DNA from: JAFASC01 sp034669525
GTDB lineage: Bacteria; Pseudomonadota; Alphaproteobacteria; Rhizobiales; Beijerinckiaceae
NCBI GenBank assembly: GCA_034669525.1
Contig: JAXDNH010000143.1
Location: 1-12,584 of the forward strand
Length of the DNA stretch: 12,584 nt
Direction of reading: 5' to 3'
The notes beneath the pieces were generated by a model. That model was not told the origin of the DNA, made no database searches, and saw only the letters and a program-made list of their open reading frames with translations. The stretch's first letter is position 1. Each line of letters starts with the position of its first letter. Positions 6,212 to 12,584 of this stretch are shown one piece after another. A program made the position numbers and the translations under genes.

Positions 6212-7972
6212 GTGCGCCCGATCCTGCGCTTCCGCACGCGTGATGGTGCGGAAATCGATCGGCTTTTGCCCGGGCCGGTTGCCGGCGCGGCGATCTGGGT
6301 CGGCCGGGTGCCACGGGGCACGGCGGAAGTATGGATCAGTCCAACGCGCCATCGCGGCCGCTTCGATTTTGTTATCGAGCAGACACGGGCCCGCAACGGT
6401 CTAGCGCTTTGGCTGACGGCGCTCGGACGCTCACCGCGTTACGCGCTGTCGGCGGCATTTTACGGTGTACCCGGATTCGTTGCCGAATACGACATGAATC
6501 TCGATTGGGCGCTCGGCTTCACGCCCTTGTCCGAATTCGAGACCTGGCGAACCAAGCGCGCGCGCAGGCTGGATTTGAGAGGCATCGACGCACCGCGTAG
6601 CGATTGGACGAATGGTCCGCGCATTCATGTCATTGTCCGTGGCGCCGGGGAAAGGGAAGCAAGCCTGCAATCGCTGCGCGCGCAGATTTACACGAATTGG
6701 CGTCTGCAGGAATCGGGAGATTTGCCCGCACGTGATAATGATAATGATCTCGTCTTCGTCTTACGCGCAGGCGATCGACTGGAGCCACACGCCTTTGGTT
6801 GCGCCGTTGAGCATGCGGCGCGCCATGCCGCGCAAGACATCTTCTACGCCGATGAATTGGTGCCCGATGAAGAGGGCGTTGTGATTCCCGCACTCAAGCC
6901 GGATTGGAGCCCGCTCTTGCAAGCTGCGCGGCCTTATCTCGGATGCGCGGTTTTCGCACGCATGCGACTTCTACGAAGCCGCGGCAGCCTCCTGTGGCCG
7001 GAAGATTTGTCGACCTGCATCGGTTCACCGGAAGCATTTCCCGCCGAAAGGGTAGGCCATCTGCGGCGCATGCTGCTGACGCGGGGGGCAGAGCCGGAGA
7101 CACCCCCGGGCACGAGCGCCGGGAGATGGTGGGCGCAAGCCAAACCAGTTGCGGCGCCCGCATCGATCGTCATACCGACCAGGGACCGCGGCGACCTCCT
7201 CGAAAAATGCGTCGCGAGCATCTTCGCTCATACGGGTGGTCCCGCTTACCGCATCGTGATCGTCGACAACGGGAGTATAGCGCCGGCAACGCGGGCCATT
7301 TTGTCGCGGCTCTCCGAAGACGCGCGCGTGACTATTCTCTCAAGACCCGGCCCGTTCAACTTCGCCGGCCTCTGCAATGCCGGGGCGGCGCTTGGCACGG
7401 AGCCCACGCTCGTTTTCCTCAATGACGATACCAGCATCCGCTCCCCGGACTGGCTCGCGCGACTCAGCATAGCCGCGAGCAGACCTGAGCTCGGAGCGGT
7501 CGGCGCGAAGCTTCTCTATTGGGATCATCGCATCCAGCATGCCGGTGTCACGCTCGGAATCGGCGAAACCGCGGGTCATTTCGGTGTCGGCGTCCCAGAG
7601 GCGGATCAGGGCTGGGCCGGCCGGCACGTCTCCATCCATGAGGTCTCGGCGGTGACGGGTGCCTGCCTCGCGGTGGACCGCCGCAAGTTCGATGCGATTG
7701 GCGGCTTTGATTCGGAGCGCCTGCCGATCGAACTGAACGACGTGGACCTCTGCCTTCGCCTAGGTGAGAGAGGGTGGAAGACGGTCTACCTCGCTGATGT
7801 CAGCCTCTTTCATGAGGAATCGGCAAGTAGGGGCGGCGCTAAATTTCGCCTTCTCAAAGTACATCAGGGAGAACGGGCGTATTTTATGAAGCGTTGGCGT
7901 AGGATAATCCGCGATGATCCCTTCTTTCATCCTGTCTTTTCGCTGTTCCGGCGGCGGCAGGCGCTGGGTTAA
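6212..7972 (+). CDS. Tandem family 2 glycosyltransferase
   Basis: At least 586 residues, predicted cytoplasmic, transferring a sugar from a nucleotide-sugar donor onto a growing surface polysaccharide. After an N-terminal region (about 1-130) come two GT-A domains. The first (about 135-260) is short and degenerate: it keeps the family tail EPHAF and ALKPDWSP, but the usual DD centre reads LRAGDRL. The second (about 315-545) looks intact: SIVIPTRDRGDLL, IVDNGS, FLNDDTSIRSPDWL with the metal-binding DD at 405-406, VGAKLLY, IQHAGVTLG, and NDVDLCLRLGERG followed by FHEESASRG, the acceptor-side signature. This is the layout of rhamnosyltransferase-like GT2 proteins of O-antigen and capsule clusters. 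The GTG at 6212 is the first ATG, GTG or TTG in frame, but it has no good ribosome site and the frame is open and protein-like back to 5990, so the N terminus is probably longer. Donor and linkage are unknown. Confidence 0.88.
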   Translation: MRPILRFRTRDGAEIDRLLPGPVAGAAIWVGRVPRGTAEVWISPTRHRGRFDFVIEQTRARNGLALWLTALGRSPRYALSAAFYGVPGFVAEYDMNLDWALGFTPLSEFETWRTKRARRLDLRGIDAPRSDWTNGPRIHVIVRGAGEREASLQSLRAQIYTNWRLQESGDLPARDNDNDLVFVLRAGDRLEPHAFGCAVEHAARHAAQDIFYADELVPDEEGVVIPALKPDWSPLLQAARPYLGCAVFARMRLLRSRGSLLWPEDLSTCIGSPEAFPAERVGHLRRMLLTRGAEPETPPGTSAGRWWAQAKPVAAPASIVIPTRDRGDLLEKCVASIFAHTGGPAYRIVIVDNGSIAPATRAILSRLSEDARVTILSRPGPFNFAGLCNAGAALGTEPTLVFLNDDTSIRSPDWLARLSIAASRPELGAVGAKLLYWDHRIQHAGVTLGIGETAGHFGVGVPEADQGWAGRHVSIHEVSAVTGACLAVDRRKFDAIGGFDSERLPIELNDVDLCLRLGERGWKTVYLADVSLFHEESASRGGAKFRLLKVHQGERAYFMKRWRRIIRDDPFFHPVFSLFRRRQALG

Positions 7973-8006
7973 GGCTGTTTCTATTTGCCTGCCTCACCTA
8001 GCCGGT

Positions 8007-8053
8007 CGGGGCCGTGCTCGACGCCTTAGAAAGGCCGCGGTGACCCCGTTTTT
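8007..8053 (+). terminator. Weak terminator-like element after the glycosyltransferase
   Basis: CGGGG (8007-8011) can pair with CCCCG (8044-8048), which is followed directly by TTTTT (8049-8053). The loop is long and would hold its own pairing (GGCC). It lies 35 nt after the glycosyltransferase stop. If it works, the downstream KpsE-type gene needs its own promoter. Low certainty. Confidence 0.25.
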
Positions 8054-8110
8054 CTATTCCTCCCAAGCCGGAAATCCGGTTCGGGAAGGTGGCGGCGTCG
8101 CCTCGACTAT

Positions 8111-9430
8111 ATGGGACGGACGGAACTTCAGCCGGTGACGCAGGTCGTTGAGAAATCAAGACATGGGATCGAGGTCGCACGGCCCAATGCGCTCCCGGCC
8201 TTAACAGGCTGGAAACTACCCTCAGCGCTTGCAAGGCTTCGGGGGCAGCTTGCCGCCAGGGCTCGAACCTTGCCGGTGCCACCCGGCCTTCTCGTCGGCA
8301 CGGAGAAGGTACTCGAAGTCGCAACAGGCGGCGGTGCCATCTGGAAAAGCTTCCTTCTCTGCGTCGTTGTTCCTTCCCTATGTTACCTCTTCTATGGGGG
8401 CTTCATCGCTTCGGATGAATATGTCGCCGAAGCCCGCCTGACCGTCAGAGCATCTCAAGAGCAGAAGGTGCAAGGTATGGATGCATCTTCTATTATCAGC
8501 AAGATCACCGGCGGCGGCGGCAAGTCGACCGTTCAAGACGCCTTTATTGTCCTCAACTATATCAAGAGCCGCGCGATCGTCGCCGATCTCGGCGGTCGCG
8601 ACTATCTGGAGAAAATCTACTCGCGAAGCGAGGCAGATTTCTTTTCCCGGCTCAGCAAGGGTGCCGATCTCGAGAAACTTTGGGAGTACTGGAAGGGCAA
8701 GGTGAAGGTCAATCTCGACACGATGTCGGGCATCGTAACCTTGCAGGTCCAAGCCTACACGCCCGAAGATGCGATGAAGACTGCTCAGGGAATCCTCGAT
8801 CTCAGTGAGCATCTCGTCAACAGTGTCTCGAAGCGCAGCCGCTCGGATGCGGTGGAGCGCGGGGAAGCGGAGGTGAAACTCTCCGCCCAGAAGCTTGTAC
8901 GGGCCCGGCAGCAATTGGCTGACTTCCGCAACGCCAACGTTCTCATCGATCCTTTGACCAAGGCGAAGAGCATCGGTGAGATGGTCGGCCAGCTCACGAT
9001 CGAGCGGCTTGAGCTCGACAACAACCTGCGAAGCATGTCCGGCATGCTTGCGGCCGATTCGCCGAGCCAGCGCATTCAGCGCACGCGTCTTGCAACACTC
9101 GACGAACAGATCGCTTCGCTTAAGCAGAAGCTCACCGATCCGAAGGCGCGCGACACCGTCTCGGCGCAGCTCGCCGCCTTCGAAGAATTGACGCTGAATG
9201 AGAAGTTTAATGAAAAGATGTATACGGTCGCGCAGGCCGCTTACGAGAAAGCCCGCCAGGAGCGTGACAAGCAGCTTCTTTATCTCGTCGTCGTGGTGCG
9301 GCCGACTACGCCCGAATCGGCGACCTATCCGCAGGTGACGCTGACGAGCGCGCTTTTCTTTGCAAGTGCGCTGATATTATGGGGCATCGGCACACTGCTC
9401 GTCGCCGCGGTCAAAGATCAGTCCATCTGA
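8111..9430 (+). CDS. Capsule polysaccharide export inner-membrane protein, KpsE/CtrB/Wzz type (paralogue 1)
   Basis: A 439-residue polysaccharide co-polymerase of the ABC-dependent capsule class. Layout: about 78 cytoplasmic residues, first membrane helix (79-97) ending in FYGGFIASDEY, the characteristic KpsE entry into the periplasm, a periplasmic domain, a long coiled-coil region (about 245-390, heptad-like, rich in Glu/Lys/Gln), the conserved VRPTTPESATYP stretch (396-407), and a second membrane helix (411-433). In this family it spans the periplasm and joins the ABC exporter to the outer-membrane OPX channel. Length is somewhat above KpsE/CtrB (about 380) because of the long N-terminal tail. 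Start ATG 8111 has no clear ribosome site; GTG 8135 is possible. It is 284 nt upstream of the OPX gene on the same strand, and a homologue lies on the other strand at 10926-12182. Confidence 0.9.
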   Translation: MGRTELQPVTQVVEKSRHGIEVARPNALPALTGWKLPSALARLRGQLAARARTLPVPPGLLVGTEKVLEVATGGGAIWKSFLLCVVVPSLCYLFYGGFIASDEYVAEARLTVRASQEQKVQGMDASSIISKITGGGGKSTVQDAFIVLNYIKSRAIVADLGGRDYLEKIYSRSEADFFSRLSKGADLEKLWEYWKGKVKVNLDTMSGIVTLQVQAYTPEDAMKTAQGILDLSEHLVNSVSKRSRSDAVERGEAEVKLSAQKLVRARQQLADFRNANVLIDPLTKAKSIGEMVGQLTIERLELDNNLRSMSGMLAADSPSQRIQRTRLATLDEQIASLKQKLTDPKARDTVSAQLAAFEELTLNEKFNEKMYTVAQAAYEKARQERDKQLLYLVVVVRPTTPESATYPQVTLTSALFFASALILWGIGTLLVAAVKDQSI

Positions 9431-9714
9431 ATTTCGCGTGAGCGTTTCCGTGGGTGCCTGGACCTCAAGGCACGGTCAGCCGCACCGGTGTCGCGCCAAC
9501 CAGCGGCAGGCGACCAACATCATTCTTTCACGGATTCCACCACATAATCGACGCGATCGGAGTCATTTTGAGAGCCGGGACTGTTCCCGTCCCTGTGGTA
9601 TGAGAGTCACAAAAAGGGGCAAAAGCGGAACTACGTAGGTGCCGGCCACATGTCGGCCTTGACCCCCGATGAGCCCCTCCCACGAATGCGCCCCCCAGCA
9701 AGCCAGGAATCTTG
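9431..9714. other. Intergenic region between the KpsE-type and OPX genes
   Basis: 284 nt with no acceptable gene. A 6-bp hairpin GTGCCT/AGGCAC (9454-9473, 8-nt loop) follows the upstream stop by 23 nt, without a T run. TTGACC (9659-9664) has a poor -10 (ACGAAT) 17 nt later. I see nothing else that stands out. Confidence 0.5.
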
Positions 9715-10887
9715 ATGCGGTTTTGGTTGAGTATTGCAGCAGTCTCGGGCCTCGCGGCAGCAACCGCGGGATGCTCATCGCTACCCTCTCAAGGTCCCTC
9801 TGCCATGGACATCGTCCAACAGGGCACGCCGGCCGACCCCGAGGTAGCGCCGCGCTTCTTGATCACTGACCTCAACGAATACAGCGTCTCCGTCCTCGAG
9901 CATACCCCGCTGCCGAGCCTTTACGGGCGGTTTGGCGACCATCGTGCCCCGCCGTCTCCGGTCATCGGAGTTGGTGACGCACTCTCGGTGACGGTGTGGG
10001 AGGCAGCCGCCGGGGGCCTTTTTTCGGCGCCCGCGCTCGGCGGCGTGACCACAGGTTCACACTCCTCGATCATCCCGGCGCAGGTCGTTGCCCGTGACGG
10101 GTCGATTACGGTTCCTTATGCCGGACGTATCCGCGTTGTTGGATTGACCCCTCCCCAAGTCGAGGCGGCGATCGTCGAGCGCCTCTCCGGCAAGGCGATC
10201 GAGCCGCAGGCGCTGGTCAGCCTCTCCGGCAACATCAGCAACACCGTGACGGTGACGGGGGAGGTGACCGCCGGCGCGCGGGTGCCCCTTACCACTCGCG
10301 GCGACCGAATTCTCGACGTCATCGCCAGCGTCGGCGGAGTTCGCGCCCCCGTCCACGCGGTGTTCCTGGCGCTCACCCGCGGCAATATGACCGTCAAAGT
10401 GCCGATGGAGGCATTGCTCAAGGAGCCCAGGGAAAACATCTACCTGAGACCCGGCGATATTCTCACGGCCGTACTCGATCCGCAGACCTTCACGGCCTTC
10501 GGATCGACGCCCCGCAATGCGCTGGTCAGCTTCGATGCGGTCGGTATCACTCTAGAAGAGGCCGTCGCAAAGGCCGGCGGATTGCTGGATCTTTCGGCCG
10601 ATCCGCAGGGAGTGTTCGTGCTGCGCGTCGAGCCGGTCGCGGTCGCCCGCCAGCTCAATCCAGACTACCCGATCGCGCCGGGTCAGCAGCTCGTGAATGT
10701 CGTCTACCGGATCAATCTGAAGGACGCCAATACGTACTTCCTGGCGCGGCGGTTCCCAGTTCGCAACAAAGACGTGATCTATGTCGCGGCCTCGCCGTCA
10801 ACCGAGCTGCAGAAGGCCCTGACCCTGTTCAACTCCGTCGCCAGCCCGGCGTATACCGCGGCTGCGGGAGCGACACTGCTGAAGTAG
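9715..10887 (+). CDS. Outer-membrane polysaccharide export lipoprotein (OPX; CtrA/BexD/Wza type)
   Basis: A 390-residue lipoprotein that should form the outer-membrane channel for capsule or exopolysaccharide. The signal peptide ends in ATAG|C with the lipidated Cys at 20; Thr at -3 is less usual than Leu. The polysaccharide-export domain follows (about 82-175: VIGVGDALSVTVWE, then VARDGSITVPYAGRIRVVGL), then two SLBB-type repeats: VTVTGEVTAGARVPL...LDVIASVGGV (about 177-255) and FGSTPRNALVSFDAVGITL...AGG (about 260-345). The conserved DVIYVA is near 354-358 and an amphipathic C-terminal helix comes last. Length matches CtrA/BexD (about 390) better than KpsD (about 560). I prefer ATG 9715 because AGGA lies 6 nt upstream; TTG 9712 is too close to it. 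It converges with the second KpsE gene, with 38 nt between. Confidence 0.92.
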   Translation: MRFWLSIAAVSGLAAATAGCSSLPSQGPSAMDIVQQGTPADPEVAPRFLITDLNEYSVSVLEHTPLPSLYGRFGDHRAPPSPVIGVGDALSVTVWEAAAGGLFSAPALGGVTTGSHSSIIPAQVVARDGSITVPYAGRIRVVGLTPPQVEAAIVERLSGKAIEPQALVSLSGNISNTVTVTGEVTAGARVPLTTRGDRILDVIASVGGVRAPVHAVFLALTRGNMTVKVPMEALLKEPRENIYLRPGDILTAVLDPQTFTAFGSTPRNALVSFDAVGITLEEAVAKAGGLLDLSADPQGVFVLRVEPVAVARQLNPDYPIAPGQQLVNVVYRINLKDANTYFLARRFPVRNKDVIYVAASPSTELQKALTLFNSVASPAYTAAAGATLLK

Positions 10888-10894
10888 AGGGAAC

Positions 10895-10912
10895 CGAGGC
10901 GCACGAGGCGCA
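10895..10912. repeat. Tandem 9-nt duplication between convergent genes
   Basis: CGAGGCGCA occurs twice in direct succession (10895-10903, 10904-10912) in the 38-nt gap between the OPX and KpsE genes. No hairpin with a T run is present here, so neither gene has an obvious intrinsic terminator. Confidence 0.7.
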
Positions 10913-10925
10913 GGGAAGGCGCGCG

Positions 10926-12182
10926 CTATTTCGCCATGTGGTCGCGAACGAGGAAGGCGCTACCGGCGATCAAGGCCCACGCCAGGAATGCTGGGCCGCT
11001 GATAAGGAACCAATCCCACAAACGTTTCGGATAGGTCGCTTTGGTCGCGAGCATCGGCCTAACGAAGGGAGCTAAATAGGCCTTCTGTGTCTCAAGATCG
11101 AGTCGCGCATTCTCGAAAGCTACTGACGCCATAACATATCGCTGCATCGCGACGCCAAGATCGGTTTGTTTGAAATCGAGAACTCTCTTGCGATCGGCAA
11201 GACTCTCGCCGCCCTGGTTCTTATCCGCGATCTGGGCCGAATATTTATTGATCTGATCCTGCAGGATATGCACGCGCGAGTTCAACACGCGGACCTGCGG
11301 CGCATCCGCAGAAACCGTATCGCCCTGGCCTGCGATCTGTTGCTGCGCCTTTGCCAGGTCCAGGCGGAGCATTGTAACTAGCTTGTTGAGGGCCTCCGCT
11401 TCGACCGTGGCATCGAGGACGCCTTGCGAATTTTGCGTTTCCCGCATATCCGCCGCCGCAGCCTTTAGCTGGGTCTCGGCGCGGTGAAGTTCCAATTCCG
11501 ATTGTTTGAGAGCGTCAAGTCTGGAACGCTGCGACAGGTCGTTCACAAGCTTTTCGCAACGGTCAATGATCTTTTCGGCAAGCAGGAGCGAATCTTTGGG
11601 CGTGAACGCCCTCACTTCGAGGGTGATGATTCCAGACGTCTTTTCGTAGTGCGCATCGACTCTCTTGCGCCAGTAGCGCACCAGATTTTCGATGGGCTTG
11701 CTCTTTTTGAAGCGCGAGAAGTAGTCGGCGCCGTCGCGGGAGAAAATCTCCCTTAAGTCGATCTCGTCTTGCAGATTTTCGACGATCGTGCGGCTGCGGG
11801 CGTAATCGATAATAATCTGGGAATCCTGGGTTTGCTGCGATCCGCCGCTTCCGGTCAGCCCGCCGAGCATGTCGCTTATCCCGGGCTCGCCGGTGCGCAG
11901 CGAAAAGCGCGCTTCGGTCGCATATTGGTCGGAAGCGATGAAGCCGTAAAAAACCGCGACAACGAGCACCGGCAGAAGCACGATCGCCACGAAACTCGCC
12001 GCCAGACTAAGCGTGAACAACCGGTCCTTGCGGGTGCGACGAAATCCGGTCCCGCCTGAGACGATACTTGCCGGCGCGCGGGCTTGCCGCGCAGCCCGCC
12101 GGAGGGCGCGTGCGATTGCCGCGGCTTTGCTCTTTCCGTCTACCGCGATGGCAACATCACTGCCGGTCAGCGATACGCTCAT
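10926..12182 (-). CDS. kpsE: Capsule polysaccharide export inner-membrane protein KpsE (paralogue 2)
   Basis: A 418-residue polysaccharide co-polymerase. A basic cytoplasmic tail (1-56, rich in Arg/Ala) leads to membrane helix 1 (57-80), ending in FYGFIASDQYATEARFSLR, the KpsE periplasmic entry motif. A periplasmic alpha/beta part contains DYFSRFKKSKPIENLVRYW and SGIITLEVRAFTPKDSL. A coiled coil covers about 225-345, then comes VRPMLATKATYP (374-385) and helix 2 (389-412). It aligns along its whole length with the protein at 8111-9430, so the two are paralogues, yet many positions differ. It starts 40 nt after the stop of the KpsT-type ATPase on the same strand, the gene order expected for an ABC capsule exporter, so this copy is the likely partner of that transporter. 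Start ATG 12182; the nearest ribosome site (GGA, about 8 nt away) is weak. Confidence 0.92.
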   Translation of the reverse strand: MSVSLTGSDVAIAVDGKSKAAAIARALRRAARQARAPASIVSGGTGFRRTRKDRLFTLSLAASFVAIVLLPVLVVAVFYGFIASDQYATEARFSLRTGEPGISDMLGGLTGSGGSQQTQDSQIIIDYARSRTIVENLQDEIDLREIFSRDGADYFSRFKKSKPIENLVRYWRKRVDAHYEKTSGIITLEVRAFTPKDSLLLAEKIIDRCEKLVNDLSQRSRLDALKQSELELHRAETQLKAAAADMRETQNSQGVLDATVEAEALNKLVTMLRLDLAKAQQQIAGQGDTVSADAPQVRVLNSRVHILQDQINKYSAQIADKNQGGESLADRKRVLDFKQTDLGVAMQRYVMASVAFENARLDLETQKAYLAPFVRPMLATKATYPKRLWDWFLISGPAFLAWALIAGSAFLVRDHMAK

Positions 12183-12222
12183 CTTCCAGTCCGATGCAAA
12201 GAACGGTCTTCAGGCTCGATGC

Positions 12223-12584
12223 TCATTGGTTCATTTTCTTGTACAGCTCGATTGCGTCATCGACGTTGGAGAACGTGTAGAGCTTGCCGCCGGCCAGAAC
12301 GGAACCGCGGCTGCAATATTCCTTGATTATCGCCATCTCGTGGGAGATCAGGATCACGTCTGCTCTTTCCCGCCGCTTGGCGAATTCCTGCCGGCATCGA
12401 GCCTGGAAGCGGGCATCCCCGACGGCTGTGACCTCATCGATGAGATAACATTCGAAATCGATCGCCATCGAAAGTCCGAAGGCGAAGCGGGCGCTCATAC
12501 CTGAAGAATAGGTTCCAACCGGCATGTCGATCGAAGCGCCAATCTCGGCGAAATCTTCGACGAAGCTTATCGCCCGCTTCGGAT
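12223..12584 (-). CDS. kpsT: Capsule polysaccharide ABC transporter ATP-binding protein KpsT, 3' part
   Basis: The gene enters from the right edge; the frame is open through 12584 and about 120 C-terminal codons are visible. They cover the second half of the nucleotide-binding domain: a helical part with VEDFAEIGASIDMP, the KpsT-type ABC signature TYSSGMSAR in place of LSGGQ, Walker B CYLIDE followed by the D-loop VTAVGD, and the H-loop ISHE. The order and wording are typical of KpsT/CtrD/RkpS proteins of ABC-dependent capsule export, which hydrolyse ATP on the cytoplasmic face. Walker A and the Q-loop lie outside the window. The ATG at 12525 is internal. The permease (KpsM type) would be expected upstream, beyond the edge. 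The stop is 40 nt before kpsE. Confidence 0.95.
   Translation of the reverse strand, partial: PKRAISFVEDFAEIGASIDMPVGTYSSGMSARFAFGLSMAIDFECYLIDEVTAVGDARFQARCRQEFAKRRERADVILISHEMAIIKEYCSRGSVLAGGKLYTFSNVDDAIELYKKMNQ

Noticed and set aside
8068..8079. CCGGA-AA-TCCGG palindrome upstream of the first KpsE-type gene
   Set aside because: Too short to separate from chance in GC-rich DNA, and the loop is too small for a stable hairpin.
9438..9638. 66-codon open frame between the KpsE-type and OPX genes
   Set aside because: No ribosome site, Arg/His/Ser-rich product, no motif; most likely chance.
9659..9687. TTGACC-17 nt-ACGAAT as a promoter for the OPX gene
   Set aside because: The -10 matches only three of six consensus positions.

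Overview
The window is about 12.6 kb of GC-rich DNA in which every gene I accept has strongly GC-ending codons and a Proteobacterial look. The combination of a CHASE2 adenylate cyclase beside a FecR-domain protein, an autotransporter-like barrel ending in Phe, and an ABC-type (KpsT/KpsE) capsule exporter with an OPX lipoprotein points to an alphaproteobacterium, probably a member of the Hyphomicrobiales (Rhizobiales). That placement is inference from gene content. I see no tRNA, rRNA, transposase, integrase or CRISPR array.

Left part (1-4432). A 3' fragment of a 2-keto-4-pentenoate hydratase-type gene (+ strand, ends 337) meets a three-gene minus-strand operon tail to tail; the two stop codons share the bases CTAG. 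Read in its own direction the operon is: outer-membrane beta-barrel protein (4432-3338), CHASE2-domain class III adenylate cyclase (3307-1091), secreted FecR-domain protein (1035-334), with gaps of 30 and 55 nt. The three products would sit in the outer membrane, the inner membrane (periplasmic sensor, cytoplasmic cyclase) and the periplasm. This suggests a trans-envelope sensing route ending in cAMP, and it is the most interesting candidate system here.

Middle (4433-6211). A 398-nt stretch without a convincing gene, rich in short inverted repeats, lies upstream of the barrel gene. It is followed by a 77-codon minus-strand gene with a faint NepR-like look, and a short-chain dehydrogenase/reductase (5951-5142). 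A strong hairpin lies between these two. The divergent region 5952-6000 carries a plausible sigma70 promoter overlapped by a 13-nt palindrome.

Right part (6212-12584), polysaccharide synthesis and export. On the + strand: a tandem-domain family 2 glycosyltransferase whose coding signal extends well upstream of its first usable start codon; a KpsE/CtrB/Wzz-type inner-membrane polysaccharide co-polymerase; and a CtrA/BexD/Wza-type outer-membrane export lipoprotein. On the - strand, converging from the right edge: a second KpsE-type protein preceded by the 3' part of a KpsT-type ABC ATPase that runs off the window. Together they describe an ABC-transporter-dependent capsule or exopolysaccharide export machine: the ATPase powers export through a permease not visible here, the KpsE proteins span the periplasm, and the OPX protein forms the outer-membrane channel. 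The unusual point is two divergent KpsE paralogues on opposite strands around one OPX gene.
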